64,000 nucleotides of DNA from Acidobacteriota bacterium. GTDB lineage: Bacteria; Acidobacteriota; Blastocatellia; Pyrinomonadales; Pyrinomonadaceae. Of this stretch, positions 34,310 through 44,374 are shown piece after piece. Within the stretch, counting starts at the first letter, position 1; the number at the start of each line of letters is the position of its first letter. The stretch lies in assembly GCA_016713675.1 (NCBI GenBank), contig JADJOS010000004.1:124001-188000 (forward strand), read 5' to 3'. A program made the translations under genes and the position numbers. The notes under the pieces were generated by a model that saw only the letters and a program-made list of their open reading frames with translations, searched no databases and was not told the DNA's origin.

Positions 34310-34340
34310 CTCTGATTGCAGATCGTACAGACTGCAGAGG

Positions 34341-36815
34341 TTACTTTATTGCCCAGGTCGTACCGATAGTAAACGAACGGCCTCGGGCCGGTGCATACGT
34401 AAACTGTTCACTATAAAATCGATCAAACAGATTAGAAACGCCCAGGTTAATGCTGAAGTTGTAACGCTCTTTGCGGAAATAATAACCGCCCCCGATATTA
34501 TGGGTTACGTATCCGGGCTCCGGACCGTCATTGACAGGTATTAAATACCCAACGGACAACCGCTTCTGCTTGCCAACAATGCGGGCATTGTAATCGATAT
34601 AATAATTCTTACCGAAATTCTGCCAGCGGAATCCAGCATTTGTTCGATACGGACTGATGAAGTCTAAAGGCTGATCTTGATCCACATCATCACCGCGCAA
34701 ATAACTGAAATTGCCGTACGGGGTCAGGTAACCGAGACTGATCTTGTACGTAGTTTCGAGTTCCGCCTCAAAACCCTGGATCCGTGCGGTCCTTACATTT
34801 CTTGTTTGATAAACATCGATCGGTGCCCTCGGCGGCGGTTGTGCGATCCGGATCCCGGTAATTTGAGTCGCAAGGAAATTCTTGAAGTAGTTGTTAAAGT
34901 ACGTCACCGAACCTCGCAGCCTCTTAACCTGGAATTTTGCACTTGTATCAAAATTGAGCCCGGTTTCGGGAAGTAAGGACGGATTGCCGACGAGAAATCC
35001 CTCCGCCGACGCAGCATCCGTAAAGAATCTCTCAGAAATATTCGGTGTCCGGAACGACCGGCCGATTCGGGCAGAAAGGCTCACGTTATCAGTCAACGCG
35101 AATACCACACCGATATCACCCGTGTAAGCGGCATTGGTCACCTTTAGGCCTTGATCCAAACCGGTAATGCCAAGTTGCTCGATCTGCTGCTGCGTGAGTC
35201 GCGGATCGACCGCAAAGTTCGTGGTCGGTTCGGAGGCTGTCTTAAATCGATCAAATCGAAAACCGCCGGTCAATCTCAGCCGATCAGTTACCCTAAAGTC
35301 GTCCTGTACGAAAAACGCAATATTTGACAAGCTCGCGTTTGGGACACTGCGCGTATATCGAATCGTACGGTTTGGGGAGTACGAAGTCGTCGACGACACA
35401 GTCATGCGTCGGTCCGAATTGTCGTCAAGAAAATAGCTTGTTCCGGCGATCACGTTATGCTTCCCAAATATCCAGTTTGACTGCAAGTCAAAACCGCTCG
35501 TCTTTGTGTCGGTAACTGTCTCGCTGAATTGATACAGTCCCGGGAAATAGGGCGGAACGCTTGGAACTGTCAGGATGTTCGAGAAGTTGCGGTATTGTGT
35601 TTGATAAAAGGCCTTTACCGTTACCAGCTGGAGGTATTTGTTTACCGCAGCAGTATCGTATCGGGCACTGACGCGGTCACGGTTACTAAACGGAAAGAAT
35701 CCGTTGAAGACGCCGGTCATTCCGTTCACACCGGTATTTGCACCCGCAAGACCGGCCGAACCGACATTGGCGCTCCGCCGGCGTTCGTAGTTTACTTTGG
35801 CCGTATTTGTATCATTTATAAAGAAGCGAAGTGTTCCTTGGCTGTTGCTTCCATGTGATTGCGAATTCAGGATCTCGCCGTCATCAGTGATCTGAAGATC
35901 GTCAGCTCTCAATCGGGCAACATCGATCGTGCCAGGCTTTCCGGCGAGATAATTATCAAATCGATCAAGCGACTGGCTCACGCGAAAGGCAAATAGTTTG
36001 CCCGATCCGTTAACCTCGAGATTTGCCCGCCTTCCCTTCTCGTTTGAACTGTAAAATGTGTTCAATATACCGCCGAATCGAAAACCGCTTTCACGTCTTT
36101 GCGGCGTGTCGCGGGTGATTATATTGATCGTACCGGCTAAGGCGTCGGTCCCGTATAGCACTGAGCCGCTACCCCGAATGACTTCAACTGATTCGATCTG
36201 CGATGTTTCGACCAGTCCCGGCTCAATACCGGATTGCGCCGAAGTTCGGCTATTATTGAGGCGTTCGCCATCCACAAGTATCAACACACGATTGCTCTCC
36301 AGTCCTCGAATGCGGGGTCGCACCTGAAATGCACCTTCATTCGTTGTCGAAGTTCCCGGCAGACCGCGAAACAGGTCGCCTACGGTGTTGATGTTTTTTC
36401 GCTCGATCTCCTCGCGGTCAATGACCGATAACGGCACCGCGGTATCGATCGAAGCGATCTCGGTCCGTGCAGCGGTGACGCTAACCTCCGCGGCGATTAT
36501 AGCCGGATAAAGTGTAAATAAAATATCCGTTCGGTTACCGTCGACCGACTCTGATTTGTTTGCAAAACCATTTGCGCGGGCAGTCACCAAGTGTTTCGCT
36601 TTCGCGAGCCCGGAAAAAGAAAAACGGCCTTCGCCGTCGGTGTTCGTCAGACGCTCTAAGCCTGTAGACTGGTTTCGTAAGACGACCACAGCTCCTGCGA
36701 CCGGCATTCCCGCCGCATCCTTCACCTGCCCGCTGACCGAAACAGATTGTCCCGCCACGGCCGAAACGAATAAAATTGCTGAAATAAAAATAAGTAAGAC
36801 AAATGTTCTGTACAT
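34341..36815 (-). CDS. TonB-dependent outer-membrane receptor with regulatory-like N-domain
   Basis: About 824 residues from ATG 36815 (MYRTFVLLIFISAILFVSAVAG, signal peptide). An earlier in-frame start at 36869 lacks signal character. The order is a carboxypeptidase-regulatory-like domain (VSGQVKDAAGMPVAGAVVVL, 25-105), a plug domain (FRGLPGTSTTNEGAFQ, RGLESNRVLILVDGERLNNS, VEVIRGSGSVLYGTDALAGTINIITRD, about 130-245), then a 22-strand-type barrel ending FTIGTTWAIK. Such receptors import siderophores, vitamins or glycans. The ligand is unknown and no uptake partner is adjacent. The upstream leader shows no recognisable cobalamin riboswitch. Confidence 0.92.
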   Translation of the reverse strand: MYRTFVLLIFISAILFVSAVAGQSVSVSGQVKDAAGMPVAGAVVVLRNQSTGLERLTNTDGEGRFSFSGLAKAKHLVTARANGFANKSESVDGNRTDILFTLYPAIIAAEVSVTAARTEIASIDTAVPLSVIDREEIERKNINTVGDLFRGLPGTSTTNEGAFQVRPRIRGLESNRVLILVDGERLNNSRTSAQSGIEPGLVETSQIESVEVIRGSGSVLYGTDALAGTINIITRDTPQRRESGFRFGGILNTFYSSNEKGRRANLEVNGSGKLFAFRVSQSLDRFDNYLAGKPGTIDVARLRADDLQITDDGEILNSQSHGSNSQGTLRFFINDTNTAKVNYERRRSANVGSAGLAGANTGVNGMTGVFNGFFPFSNRDRVSARYDTAAVNKYLQLVTVKAFYQTQYRNFSNILTVPSVPPYFPGLYQFSETVTDTKTSGFDLQSNWIFGKHNVIAGTSYFLDDNSDRRMTVSSTTSYSPNRTIRYTRSVPNASLSNIAFFVQDDFRVTDRLRLTGGFRFDRFKTASEPTTNFAVDPRLTQQQIEQLGITGLDQGLKVTNAAYTGDIGVVFALTDNVSLSARIGRSFRTPNISERFFTDAASAEGFLVGNPSLLPETGLNFDTSAKFQVKRLRGSVTYFNNYFKNFLATQITGIRIAQPPPRAPIDVYQTRNVRTARIQGFEAELETTYKISLGYLTPYGNFSYLRGDDVDQDQPLDFISPYRTNAGFRWQNFGKNYYIDYNARIVGKQKRLSVGYLIPVNDGPEPGYVTHNIGGGYYFRKERYNFSINLGVSNLFDRFYSEQFTYAPARGRSFTIGTTWAIK

Positions 36816-37204
36816 GATAAAAACTCCGATTTCTTCCATACGACCAATTAATTGGGCCGCCGTAACCATCGTAACTAGGCTCTAATGGGAATCCCCACTT
36901 ATAGTCGTTGCTAATTAGCTGATGACATTCATAAGAGCCGGTAATCGTATGCGGAAATGAGGAAATACTACAAAGCGAGTGTCCGATCATCTCCGAACCG
37001 ACTATTTGCAACGGGCGTACCGCCCGTAAATGTGGGCAACTATTGGACTTCGGAAACAGAAAGTGCGGGAAAGTCCGCGTGTAGGTTAGTGTGAGTGCGA
37101 ATTTTCTCAGCGTTACGAGGTCTTGATTTGTGGAGATACCAGCGCCGCGAGATGGCCGAGTTAAACGATCGGCCATCCCGCAATTGTCGTTGATGTTGGG
37201 AGTA
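36816..37204. other. Intergenic leader with two hairpins
   Basis: Between the TonB receptor start and the ChaN-like stop. GATGGCCGA (37151-37159) pairs perfectly with TCGGCCATC (37169-37177), a hairpin 28 bases past the ChaN-like stop that may act as its terminator although no T run follows. ACGGGCG-TAC-CGCCCGT (37011-37027) is a second perfect hairpin in the probable leader of the receptor gene. I see no further gene or riboswitch core. Confidence 0.5.
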
Positions 37205-38119
37205 TCAGCGCTTGCTGCGAGGTTGTTTGGCGTCCGTTAGAATCACATAATCGCCGATATCGGTAAGTTTTGCCTTATCAAACGTCTGGAAATCGTCTAC
37301 GTAACGCATCGTTACGACCAGGACCTTAGCTTTTGGACGATACTTTAGCAGATGCTCGACCGTTCCGAGGCGGCTCTCGGTATGGAAACCTCCGTTAAGG
37401 TGAACAACAAGGGATCTCTTGTTCGCTTTGAGATATTTCGAAACGGAATTTGCCATAGTCGCGTCCCACAGAGATTGTGAAGCAAGGATCTTGTCGATAC
37501 CCATCTGAGCCTCGGGACTCGGGCCCATGAGGGCTTTGAATTTGGCGGCGTAGACGGCGGACGGTTCGGCATACGGCAACGGAGCGATCCATTCCTTCGC
37601 GGGTTTGGTCAGCGAATTGAGCGCGTCGCGGCCATTCCTCGACACCATGTTGATATAACGGCGTGGAGCATTGGCGGCGATGACGCTGAGCCGCTTTTCT
37701 TTGGCAAGTTCGACCATGGGCCGATAATCCGTCTTATAATTGCCCCAAGGCCGCGAGCTGGACATAAAATGGGCCTCGGTGATCTGTCCGCCAAGATATT
37801 CGTTTATAACGATCTGGTTGTCGCGTTCGAACATCTCGAGCGAGAGAGCAACGCGGCGTTCGGCACCATATTGTGCAACCGTTCGCTTGAATATCTCAGC
37901 CTGAACAGCATGCCCAACTGCGTCATCGTGGAGTTCGCCGAGAAAAACGACGTCCGTTTCACCGATCGCCTTGACGATCTGGTCCATCGAGACGGGATTG
38001 CCTTTGCCGTCAAAGGCATGGAATTGCTCTTCGGAATAAGGTATCTGTCCAAACGAATATCCGGCGAGGCCAACAACAAGTGCCATAACGCTAAAAATGC
38101 TCTTTATTTGAAATTCCAT
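37205..38119 (-). CDS. ChaN-like haem-binding/Tiki-fold exported protein
   Basis: 304 residues with a signal peptide (SIFSVMALVVGLAGYSFGQ). Family motifs are VVFLGELHDDAVGH (about 57-70), LSLEMFERDNQ and a C-terminal LVVHLNGGFHTESRLGT. These GxxH/E residues are shared by the ChaN haem-binding lipoproteins and the wider erythromycin-esterase/TIKI fold. No lipobox Cys is present, so it is likely periplasmic. Haem handling is the named family role and is not shown here. It follows the deoxyhypusine-synthase-like gene after 18 bases, so an operon is likely. Confidence 0.78.
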   Translation of the reverse strand: MEFQIKSIFSVMALVVGLAGYSFGQIPYSEEQFHAFDGKGNPVSMDQIVKAIGETDVVFLGELHDDAVGHAVQAEIFKRTVAQYGAERRVALSLEMFERDNQIVINEYLGGQITEAHFMSSSRPWGNYKTDYRPMVELAKEKRLSVIAANAPRRYINMVSRNGRDALNSLTKPAKEWIAPLPYAEPSAVYAAKFKALMGPSPEAQMGIDKILASQSLWDATMANSVSKYLKANKRSLVVHLNGGFHTESRLGTVEHLLKYRPKAKVLVVTMRYVDDFQTFDKAKLTDIGDYVILTDAKQPRSKR

Positions 38120-38137
38120 AATCTTGGTCGTCCAACA

Positions 38138-39094
38138 TCACTCGCCGCAGATGATCTGAGCAGCAAGCAAGGGTAAAGTCAATTCATGATGCCCGGTGAT
38201 CGCGTATCCGCGGCCGGCACCGTTCGCGGTCGGGCGGCGGACGACATTCGTCAGCGGACGGTAATGCTGGATCATGTCAAAATTGGCGGTCGTGATGTCC
38301 GATAGTTCGTGGCCGAGGTTGCGAACCACCGTCACGGCCTTGAGAAAGATCTCAGGCATCGTCACTGCCGAACCGTAATTGAGATACACGCCGCCGCCGT
38401 TCATCTCGCGGACCAGCGAGCAGAACAGCTTAAAATCCGTGTGCGATGTCGCCCCAAGTGCCGCACCGTCGCAGCTTGCGTGAAAATGCCCGATGTCGGC
38501 GCCGATCGTCAGATGAGCGGTAAACGGGATCCGTGCGGAATACGCTGAGCGGATCAACGATCTTTCGCCGTTCGGGGGCGTCAGCGACGCGACCTCCCTG
38601 CCCATTGCTTCGCCGAGGCCGATATTGTCGTCCATACCTCGTTTCGCGGCGGCATTGAGTATCTCGCCCGTCTCGCGTGCGGCTCCGAAATCCCCCTTGC
38701 CGAGAGTCGAATCGACGTCCTCGCTGGTAAAGCCGACCAACGCGATCTCGGTGTCGTGTACCAGAACCGAGCCGTTCGAAGCGATCGCCGAAACGAATCC
38801 TCGCCGCATCAGATCGATAATGATAGGCGAAAGCCCGGTCTTGACGACATGCCCGCCGATTCCCCAGATCACCGGTTTTCCGAGGTCTTTAGCACGCCGG
38901 ATCGCTGCAGCAACCTCACGCAGCGATTTGACCGCCAAAATGTCGGGCAATTTGCCCAAAAAACCCGCGAGCGATTCCGCGTCGGCGACCGGCTCGGCAA
39001 AGTCGGCGACCGTCACCTTGCTCGGCCGCGAAGCCAGCTCGTACGTATTGATCTTGCTCAGATCGATCGGCTGTATTTGATCGTAAATGGACAT
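38138..39094 (-). CDS. Conserved deoxyhypusine-synthase-like protein
   Basis: A 318-residue cytoplasmic protein with Rossmann-like features: KPVIWGIGGHVVKTGLSPII, AIASNGSVLVHDTEIAL, HFHASCDGAALGATS and a C-terminal TNVVRRPTANGAGRGYAITG-HHE. It looks like a family of uncharacterised bacterial proteins distantly related to deoxyhypusine synthase. The eIF5A substrate does not exist in most bacteria, so the true reaction is unknown. The length and motifs are well conserved with no interruption. It is upstream of the ChaN-like gene in the same direction. Confidence 0.6.
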   Translation of the reverse strand: MSIYDQIQPIDLSKINTYELASRPSKVTVADFAEPVADAESLAGFLGKLPDILAVKSLREVAAAIRRAKDLGKPVIWGIGGHVVKTGLSPIIIDLMRRGFVSAIASNGSVLVHDTEIALVGFTSEDVDSTLGKGDFGAARETGEILNAAAKRGMDDNIGLGEAMGREVASLTPPNGERSLIRSAYSARIPFTAHLTIGADIGHFHASCDGAALGATSHTDFKLFCSLVREMNGGGVYLNYGSAVTMPEIFLKAVTVVRNLGHELSDITTANFDMIQHYRPLTNVVRRPTANGAGRGYAITGHHELTLPLLAAQIICGE

Positions 39095-39165
39095 TGGCGG
39101 TTGTCAGTGGTCAGCAGTCAGAATATCGAGATCAGTGATCAAGATACAGAATACAAAATAAAGAA

Positions 39166-39200
39166 GGCAGTAGCCAGAGCCGATAGCTCCGGCCACTGCC
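39166..39200 (-). terminator. Terminator of the small cohesin-type gene
   Basis: GGCAGTAGCC (39166-39175) pairs with GGCCACTGCC (39191-39200) with one mismatch. On the minus strand it is followed by a T-rich stretch (39145-39165). It lies 24 bases past the stop of the leftward gene ending at 39224. Confidence 0.7.
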
Positions 39201-39223
39201 CTCATTGAAAATCCAATAGTCGG

Positions 39224-40144
39224 TTACTGTTCAGGGTCAGCAACAAAGTCAGCGTCGGTGACGCTGTCGGTCAGGCTAATGATCCTGCTGGGCGTCTGGA
39301 ACGCATATCGTTTCGAGTTGACCGTGACGACATACGTCTCGCCGACGAGGAGGTCATCGATCGAAAAATAACCGAACGAACCTGTTCGGGCACTACGCGG
39401 CGAAGTAAGGCCGCCGCCCGTTATTGTCATGATCGCATTCTGCACGCCTCGTCCGGTCGAGGTCGTCACCCTGCCCGAGATGGCAGCAGTTGCCGAGGTC
39501 GGCGGAAGCAGGGTGACCTGTCCGTTTGTTACGTTTACCGGCACGGGCCCGGCCATCGGGCCTCCTCGAAAGAAGAAAACGGTTCCGGGTTCGAATGTGA
39601 GCGGCGAAGACCAAGGGGGAGGAGCCGCCACCACACGCTGAAATGTGACATTTAGTACCGGCCCCATGCCGTTCAGCGCATTTGCGCCAGAGACCGAGAC
39701 CCTCAGCCGGCCCTCTTCGCCAATAATTACGTTGCACGTTGCGCTCTGGCCTGCGGCTGCGGATATCGTTCCCGCCGTAGAGCAGCCAAAATTCGGCCCG
39801 AAAGGATTCATCATGGCGGGATCGTAAAGAATGTTGAACTGAAATGCGATGATATTGTCGCCAGTCACACTCTGAACAGAGATCGGCACAGGAATTGTCA
39901 AAATGGCTGCCGGATGGCCCATCGTTGGTGCACTGACCTCAACCGGAAGCGTCATATTGGACGGGCCCGATATCACTTCAGAACCAAAATTTGCAGTGTT
40001 CGCCAAAATTGGCGTCGAAATAACGCTGAGAAACAAAGCCAGGACCGCTACAACACCCGCGAATCGCGAATATCGGCTGACCATCGCTTTGAGATCCGAA
40101 TCGACTCGAGGACGCCTGCCCCCGCAAAATGACAAAACTGACAT
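39224..40144 (-). CDS. Secreted single-cohesin protein with regulatory-like C-terminal domain
   Basis: 306 residues from ATG 40144 (GGAGG 8 bases before it). An N-terminal hydrophobic segment (FAGVVAVLALFLSVISTPIL) acts as signal or anchor after about 26 residues. Residues about 55-215 form a cohesin-like beta sandwich (IPVPISVQSVTGDNIIAFQF, NILYDPAMMNPFG, VLNVTFQRVV). The last 85 are a carboxypeptidase-regulatory-like domain (ISGRVTTSTGRGVQNAIMTI, FGYFSIDDLLVGETYVVTVN) ending DFVADPEQ. It is the smallest member of the five-gene surface locus and lacks a dockerin-like part. Role in adhesion or assembly is inferred. Confidence 0.72.
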   Translation of the reverse strand: MSVLSFCGGRRPRVDSDLKAMVSRYSRFAGVVAVLALFLSVISTPILANTANFGSEVISGPSNMTLPVEVSAPTMGHPAAILTIPVPISVQSVTGDNIIAFQFNILYDPAMMNPFGPNFGCSTAGTISAAAGQSATCNVIIGEEGRLRVSVSGANALNGMGPVLNVTFQRVVAAPPPWSSPLTFEPGTVFFFRGGPMAGPVPVNVTNGQVTLLPPTSATAAISGRVTTSTGRGVQNAIMTITGGGLTSPRSARTGSFGYFSIDDLLVGETYVVTVNSKRYAFQTPSRIISLTDSVTDADFVADPEQ

Positions 40145-40362
40145 ATACAAAACCTCCGGAAATGAGAGAACAAAGCGAACGAGAGCCCGCTTTGTCAGAA
40201 GTTCGGAATCAACCCTGCCGTTATGGGCTGCAGCATGGCGAATCCAAAATAATTTGTCACAAAACCGACGCAGTGTGCCGAATCTTCATCCAATCAGGCA
40301 TGATCCCAGCAGCGACAAACGAGTCGGGCGAATAATGAATTCAATGACCATTATCCACTATT

Positions 40363-42500
40363 TTGCTCATTGATCACAAGCAATTTATTTTGCCGCGGCG
40401 GAGCGGAATGCCTCTTGATCTAGAGGCATTCCGCTTCGCCGGGCGATATGACTATTGTCTGGCGATCATATCCAGATCAACGGTCGTGCCTGTTACGCTT
40501 ACGCTTCGTGGTTCGAAGGTAAAGCGTTTGGCCTGGACCGTCACTGTGTATGTTTCGCCTGTTGCCAGGCCGCCGAACTCATATGAGCCCAGCGAACCGG
40601 TGACAGTAGTGCGGGTCGTTCCATCGGTTGCCGTCAGGATCACCTTGGCGTTCGCTACCGGCTGTCCGAGCGCCGAGATGACACGGCCTTTGATGCCGGT
40701 ATCATTCGATTCTCTCGTGACCGAAACGCGGCCGCCCTTGGCAAACACTTCGTCGCTTCCGTTATTGAACCGGAATTCGCTGATCGTGACCTGTGTGGTC
40801 GAACCCACAGCTCCGATCGTGCGGAATTTCAGATTGACGTAAACGCCGTCGCCGTTTGCCGGCAACGCACCGTATGCTGCGACCTTGAGCAGGCCGGGCT
40901 CGGGTGAGTTGGAAATGATGGTCAGGCTCTCGCTCTGTGTTCCCATCACATCCGCTGCCGTCGTTACAGGCTCGATCACTGTCGGATCGAATTCGATATC
41001 GAACTGATACGAACCGACCGATTTGCCGCCCAGATTGTCGATCCTGAACGGTACGATGATCTCACGTCCCTTCTCAGCTTCCATGCTCGTGATCGAAGGC
41101 AGCACCGAGCGTTCGGTTGGTTCCGTCAAAGCCGGACGTGATCCGACCATGTTGCTCCAACTTCCATTTACGTCTCCCATCAATAGACCGGTGAAGTTGT
41201 GCGTTTGGTTCGCTGTCACGACCCCAAGAGACTCACTCGTGTTCGTGAACTTCCACTGTCCGGTCTGATTGATCGGGCTCGGGATACCGACGATCCATTG
41301 CGAGATCAACGCAGCATCGAACGACGAAAGTGCCGGCGTCACAACTCCGCTCACCTTCGCTGCCGCGAGCTGAGTTGGATTGGTTATCGGTACGAGGCCG
41401 ACGACATGCTGGACAATAGCCGTTGCGTCGTCAGCAAAGATGCCGTGAGCCGGGATAGAGGTCCCGACCGGATAAGCGGTCTTCGACGGCGTCAATGTAT
41501 ACGATCCAGGTCCGAAACCGTCCATCGAATACAAGCCGGCCGCATCAGTGATATCACTGACGTTCGGCGATCCCGGAGCATCAAGAAGTACTCCGCGAAC
41601 AGGCAGTACGCCCGGATTATGTGCGTACGTCACCGTTCCCGACACCGTGCCCGAGATAACGGTCAAGGTTCCGGTCGTGACGGTGTTGCACTGCAGATAT
41701 CCGCCGTTGAACAGCTGCGACGATGTAAACCCGGATATGGGCGAAATACCCAATGGCGAGGTCGAACCGATCGGTCCGATCACGTCGAACTCCATCGTTA
41801 CCAAAGCTCCGGATCCCGTGAATCCTCCCGAATTGACAACCGAAACGATGACCGTTCCGGCCGGTGACGGGATCGGACTTGTCGGAGTACGGAACGTAAT
41901 AACCGCACCGCCGCCGGCAACAGGCCCTGCCAACACAGCCGCTACCTTAGGCGTTAGTACCGCATTGTTGTAATTGAACACAAAGTCAGCCGAGATCGCT
42001 CCGCGGCCTGTCATCAGATCAGTATTGACCGGAATCGAGATTCCAACGCCCGTCAATGTATCGACGTTGTCCGTCGTAACTGCTGAACAGGTTGCGTTGT
42101 AAACCGTGATCGGAGCACTGACCGTCTGGCCGTCAACGGTTGTATCTACTCCACCGACTCCCTGAGAGGTCGCGGTAAAGGTCGTTCCCGTCACTCCAGC
42201 TGTGAATGTATTTGGTGATACTACCGTCCCGAACGTTCCGACGAACGACGCGGTCATAAAGTTCGGAATCGAACCGCCGCCCGGTGTCACATTGTCCGAG
42301 TTGGTTGTAAGCAACGATGTAATTGCGGACGTTCCGCCGACCAAGATCGGTGACGACGCCGCAGATGTGGTCAGTCTGAGCCACGGATTCGCGTCTAGCA
42401 GGCCCACCGAAGTTCCGCCAATACCGTTGGGTGTGCCAACACAACCAGATCCTCCGGCTCCTGGGCCATAATTGCAGCCCCACCAGTTGTTCTGAGCGTC
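40363..42500. repeat. About 2.1 kb direct repeat, unit 1
   Basis: This DNA, covering the terminator and the cohesin-dockerin-cohesin end of copy 1, closely matches 44375-46540. Long stretches agree base for base (for example 40452-41100 against 44463-45120), with more divergence in the middle. The offset is about 4.01-4.04 kb. It points to a tandem duplication, or to gene conversion acting on the 3' halves while the 5' halves diverged. Confidence 0.85.
40396..40441 (-). terminator. 20-pair hairpin terminator of the first large surface gene
   Basis: CGGCGGAGC plus GGAATGCCTCT (40396-40415) pairs with AGAGGCATTCC plus GCTTCGCCG (40422-40441), loop of six, one G-U pair. It lies 11 bases past the stop at 40452. 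A near copy follows the next gene at 44414. Confidence 0.85.
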
Positions 42501-44192
42501 GAACGCAACCGCTCGATCGTTGCGGATACCATTTCCACTAGTCGAACCGATAATGGCGTTGAACCTTGCGACATTACCAGTTCCCAATGGTCCGTTGATA
42601 CTTATCCCGGTGACATTACTAACAAAACGATTACCCACGATGGTGTTGTTGTTATTGTTCGCATGAGATTGCAAACTAATGCCCGCGTTATTATTACGGA
42701 TGGTATTTCCCGTAAACGTGTTTCCCCCTGACGCCAAAATAATGGAGCCCAAATTGTTCTCAACCAAATTATTTGAGAATATATGCCCGGCACTACTCCC
42801 TGCGAACATTACATTCACAAAGGTAGAACCTGTTACATAGTTGCTATCTAGAGTACTCGTAGCATCCGTGACCGCTCCGTCAACGTAGATTCCATACCGA
42901 AACCCTCTAACGCTGTTGTTATTGAAGGTAGCGTTGTCGAAACGCACCGAGAGCATCGAAGAGGAGGTTCCCGTGGCGGCTCCGAACGTATTGCCCTCCA
43001 TGATGTTGTTCCGAACTACGTGGTTGCTCGCACTAGCACTCGACAAAAACAACGCGTGCTGTCCGTTAATACCTCTTGGGCGAATGGTAAAACCATCGAT
43101 GCTAGATGCGTTGCCACTCAGTTCAACGGCTGCAGATGCGAGGGTCTGACCAACGATGATCGCCTCGCCAGTACCACGGCCGACTGGAATCGCGGCTGGT
43201 CCTGCGGCGACACCTGCCTTGGCTCCAAGAAGTTGTAAATTCGCCTTATTGACGTTGACGTTCTCCGGATAAGTACCCGGACAAACCTTGACGACATCTC
43301 CAGCACCGGCTGCATTGACGGCAGTCTGAATCGAGGTAAATGCCAGATCCCCCGCGTTACAGTCAGTGGCACTTGCCTGACCGTCCGTTATGTCAACGAC
43401 GTGAGTAACGACCGGCTCGAAATCGTAGGTTGTATCATTTCCCGATACGCCGACAGTCAAGTTGTCAACATTGCCGTCAAAGTTATCCCATGAGCCAAAG
43501 CCGCAGCCGGAATAGAGCCTTAGTCCGCCGAGCGCGCCATTTGGAGCGATAGTTGTTCCTGGGGGCAAAGCCGCGAGGATCGTGGCAAGCGATTTCACAT
43601 TCGTGCCGGGGCCGGAACCTCCAGCACCATTGTCTGTGTACCAACCACCAGAAAGAGCATTCCAGGTCTGCCATGTTCCGGTAGTTAACGTTGCTTGCGG
43701 GAAACTCGGAAAGTATGTTGCATCCTGATACGCAGGTTCGAACCAGAGGGTGTCGTCAGGAATACTGTCGCCAGTGGTGTCGATCCGTAGGTTTACTGCA
43801 ATCGCTTGGCTGTCGATATATGTGGTGACATAAGTACTGTAGCTAAGTGAAGTGAGTTGACTCATCAATACACCATCAAATGCGGTATTTCGATAAATGT
43901 AGTACGCATCACCATCCGCACCGATCGCCATTCTCAGGCTACCAGCACCCGCGGGTGCCGTTGCGGGGCCGATCACGTACTGGGCACTCGATGTGTTCAA
44001 CGCGCCGCAAGTTCCAGTCTGGACTGCCCAACCCTGTAGATTGGGTGGTTTAGTTACAAGTACAGTCGCGAATACGTTCGCCGCAGCGACCCCTAATGTG
44101 ATCACCATAATAACGAGTAAATATCGCCCGAAGTGCCGAAGTACAGCTCTTCCCGGTCTAGATCTTTTTAATTTGTTAAAACTTTCAAACAT
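40452..44192 (-). CDS. Giant secreted beta-helix/cohesin/dockerin protein (copy 1)
   Basis: A 1246-residue exported protein. AAGGAG stands before ATG 44192. The signal peptide (LVIMVITLGVAAANVFA) is followed by an unnamed domain (about 50-255, ends TTYDFEP), a right-handed beta-helix (about 280-600, many Asn-rich NNN turns), an Ig-like linker and cohesin-like module 1 (about 700-845, ISADFVFNYNNAVLTPKVAA). Then come a regulatory-like insert, a dockerin-like pair (DDATAIVQHVVGL about 920, SSFDAALISQWIVG about 960, MGDVNGSW about 1004), cohesin-like module 2 (about 1035-1160, YQFDIEFDPTVIEP) and a C-terminal regulatory-like domain ending LDMIARQ. The 3' 2 kb is nearly identical to the neighbouring copy. 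Scaffold or adhesion role is inferred. Confidence 0.82.
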   Translation of the reverse strand: MFESFNKLKRSRPGRAVLRHFGRYLLVIMVITLGVAAANVFATVLVTKPPNLQGWAVQTGTCGALNTSSAQYVIGPATAPAGAGSLRMAIGADGDAYYIYRNTAFDGVLMSQLTSLSYSTYVTTYIDSQAIAVNLRIDTTGDSIPDDTLWFEPAYQDATYFPSFPQATLTTGTWQTWNALSGGWYTDNGAGGSGPGTNVKSLATILAALPPGTTIAPNGALGGLRLYSGCGFGSWDNFDGNVDNLTVGVSGNDTTYDFEPVVTHVVDITDGQASATDCNAGDLAFTSIQTAVNAAGAGDVVKVCPGTYPENVNVNKANLQLLGAKAGVAAGPAAIPVGRGTGEAIIVGQTLASAAVELSGNASSIDGFTIRPRGINGQHALFLSSASASNHVVRNNIMEGNTFGAATGTSSSMLSVRFDNATFNNNSVRGFRYGIYVDGAVTDATSTLDSNYVTGSTFVNVMFAGSSAGHIFSNNLVENNLGSIILASGGNTFTGNTIRNNNAGISLQSHANNNNNTIVGNRFVSNVTGISINGPLGTGNVARFNAIIGSTSGNGIRNDRAVAFDAQNNWWGCNYGPGAGGSGCVGTPNGIGGTSVGLLDANPWLRLTTSAASSPILVGGTSAITSLLTTNSDNVTPGGGSIPNFMTASFVGTFGTVVSPNTFTAGVTGTTFTATSQGVGGVDTTVDGQTVSAPITVYNATCSAVTTDNVDTLTGVGISIPVNTDLMTGRGAISADFVFNYNNAVLTPKVAAVLAGPVAGGGAVITFRTPTSPIPSPAGTVIVSVVNSGGFTGSGALVTMEFDVIGPIGSTSPLGISPISGFTSSQLFNGGYLQCNTVTTGTLTVISGTVSGTVTYAHNPGVLPVRGVLLDAPGSPNVSDITDAAGLYSMDGFGPGSYTLTPSKTAYPVGTSIPAHGIFADDATAIVQHVVGLVPITNPTQLAAAKVSGVVTPALSSFDAALISQWIVGIPSPINQTGQWKFTNTSESLGVVTANQTHNFTGLLMGDVNGSWSNMVGSRPALTEPTERSVLPSITSMEAEKGREIIVPFRIDNLGGKSVGSYQFDIEFDPTVIEPVTTAADVMGTQSESLTIISNSPEPGLLKVAAYGALPANGDGVYVNLKFRTIGAVGSTTQVTISEFRFNNGSDEVFAKGGRVSVTRESNDTGIKGRVISALGQPVANAKVILTATDGTTRTTVTGSLGSYEFGGLATGETYTVTVQAKRFTFEPRSVSVTGTTVDLDMIARQ

Positions 44193-44204
44193 AATTCTTC
44201 TCCT

Positions 44205-44290
44205 TCAACTCAGTAATACGGATCGCAGGTCGTGGGGATTCGTACTGATGGTGATCAGCACAACACGGCGAACGAAGCCAAAAAAAAGAA
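44205..44290 (-). repeat. Conserved leader element upstream of copy 1
   Basis: The bases just upstream of the start of the first large gene (ACTCAGTAATACGGATCGC, then cgtggggat and aacacggcgaacgaa) resemble the leader of the second gene at 48455-48545. The duplication therefore includes upstream DNA. It could be a shared promoter or untranslated regulatory segment. Confidence 0.5.
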
Positions 44291-44374
44291 TCCTAAGTGG
44301 TGCTGCCGACGGCCGAGCACCTCGCTTGCAAATAATCGAAACTGAAACATGTGAACTGCTGCTCACATAATTTA

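Noticed and set aside
36535..37176. 213-codon open frame on the minus strand over the TonB receptor start
   Set aside because: It is out of frame with the receptor, has low-quality composition (many Arg, Phe, Cys, Gly) and no ribosome site; the receptor frame has a clear signal peptide and family motifs.
36816..37204. Cobalamin riboswitch upstream of the TonB receptor
   Set aside because: The conserved GCCACTG core and surrounding stems were not found, only simple hairpins.
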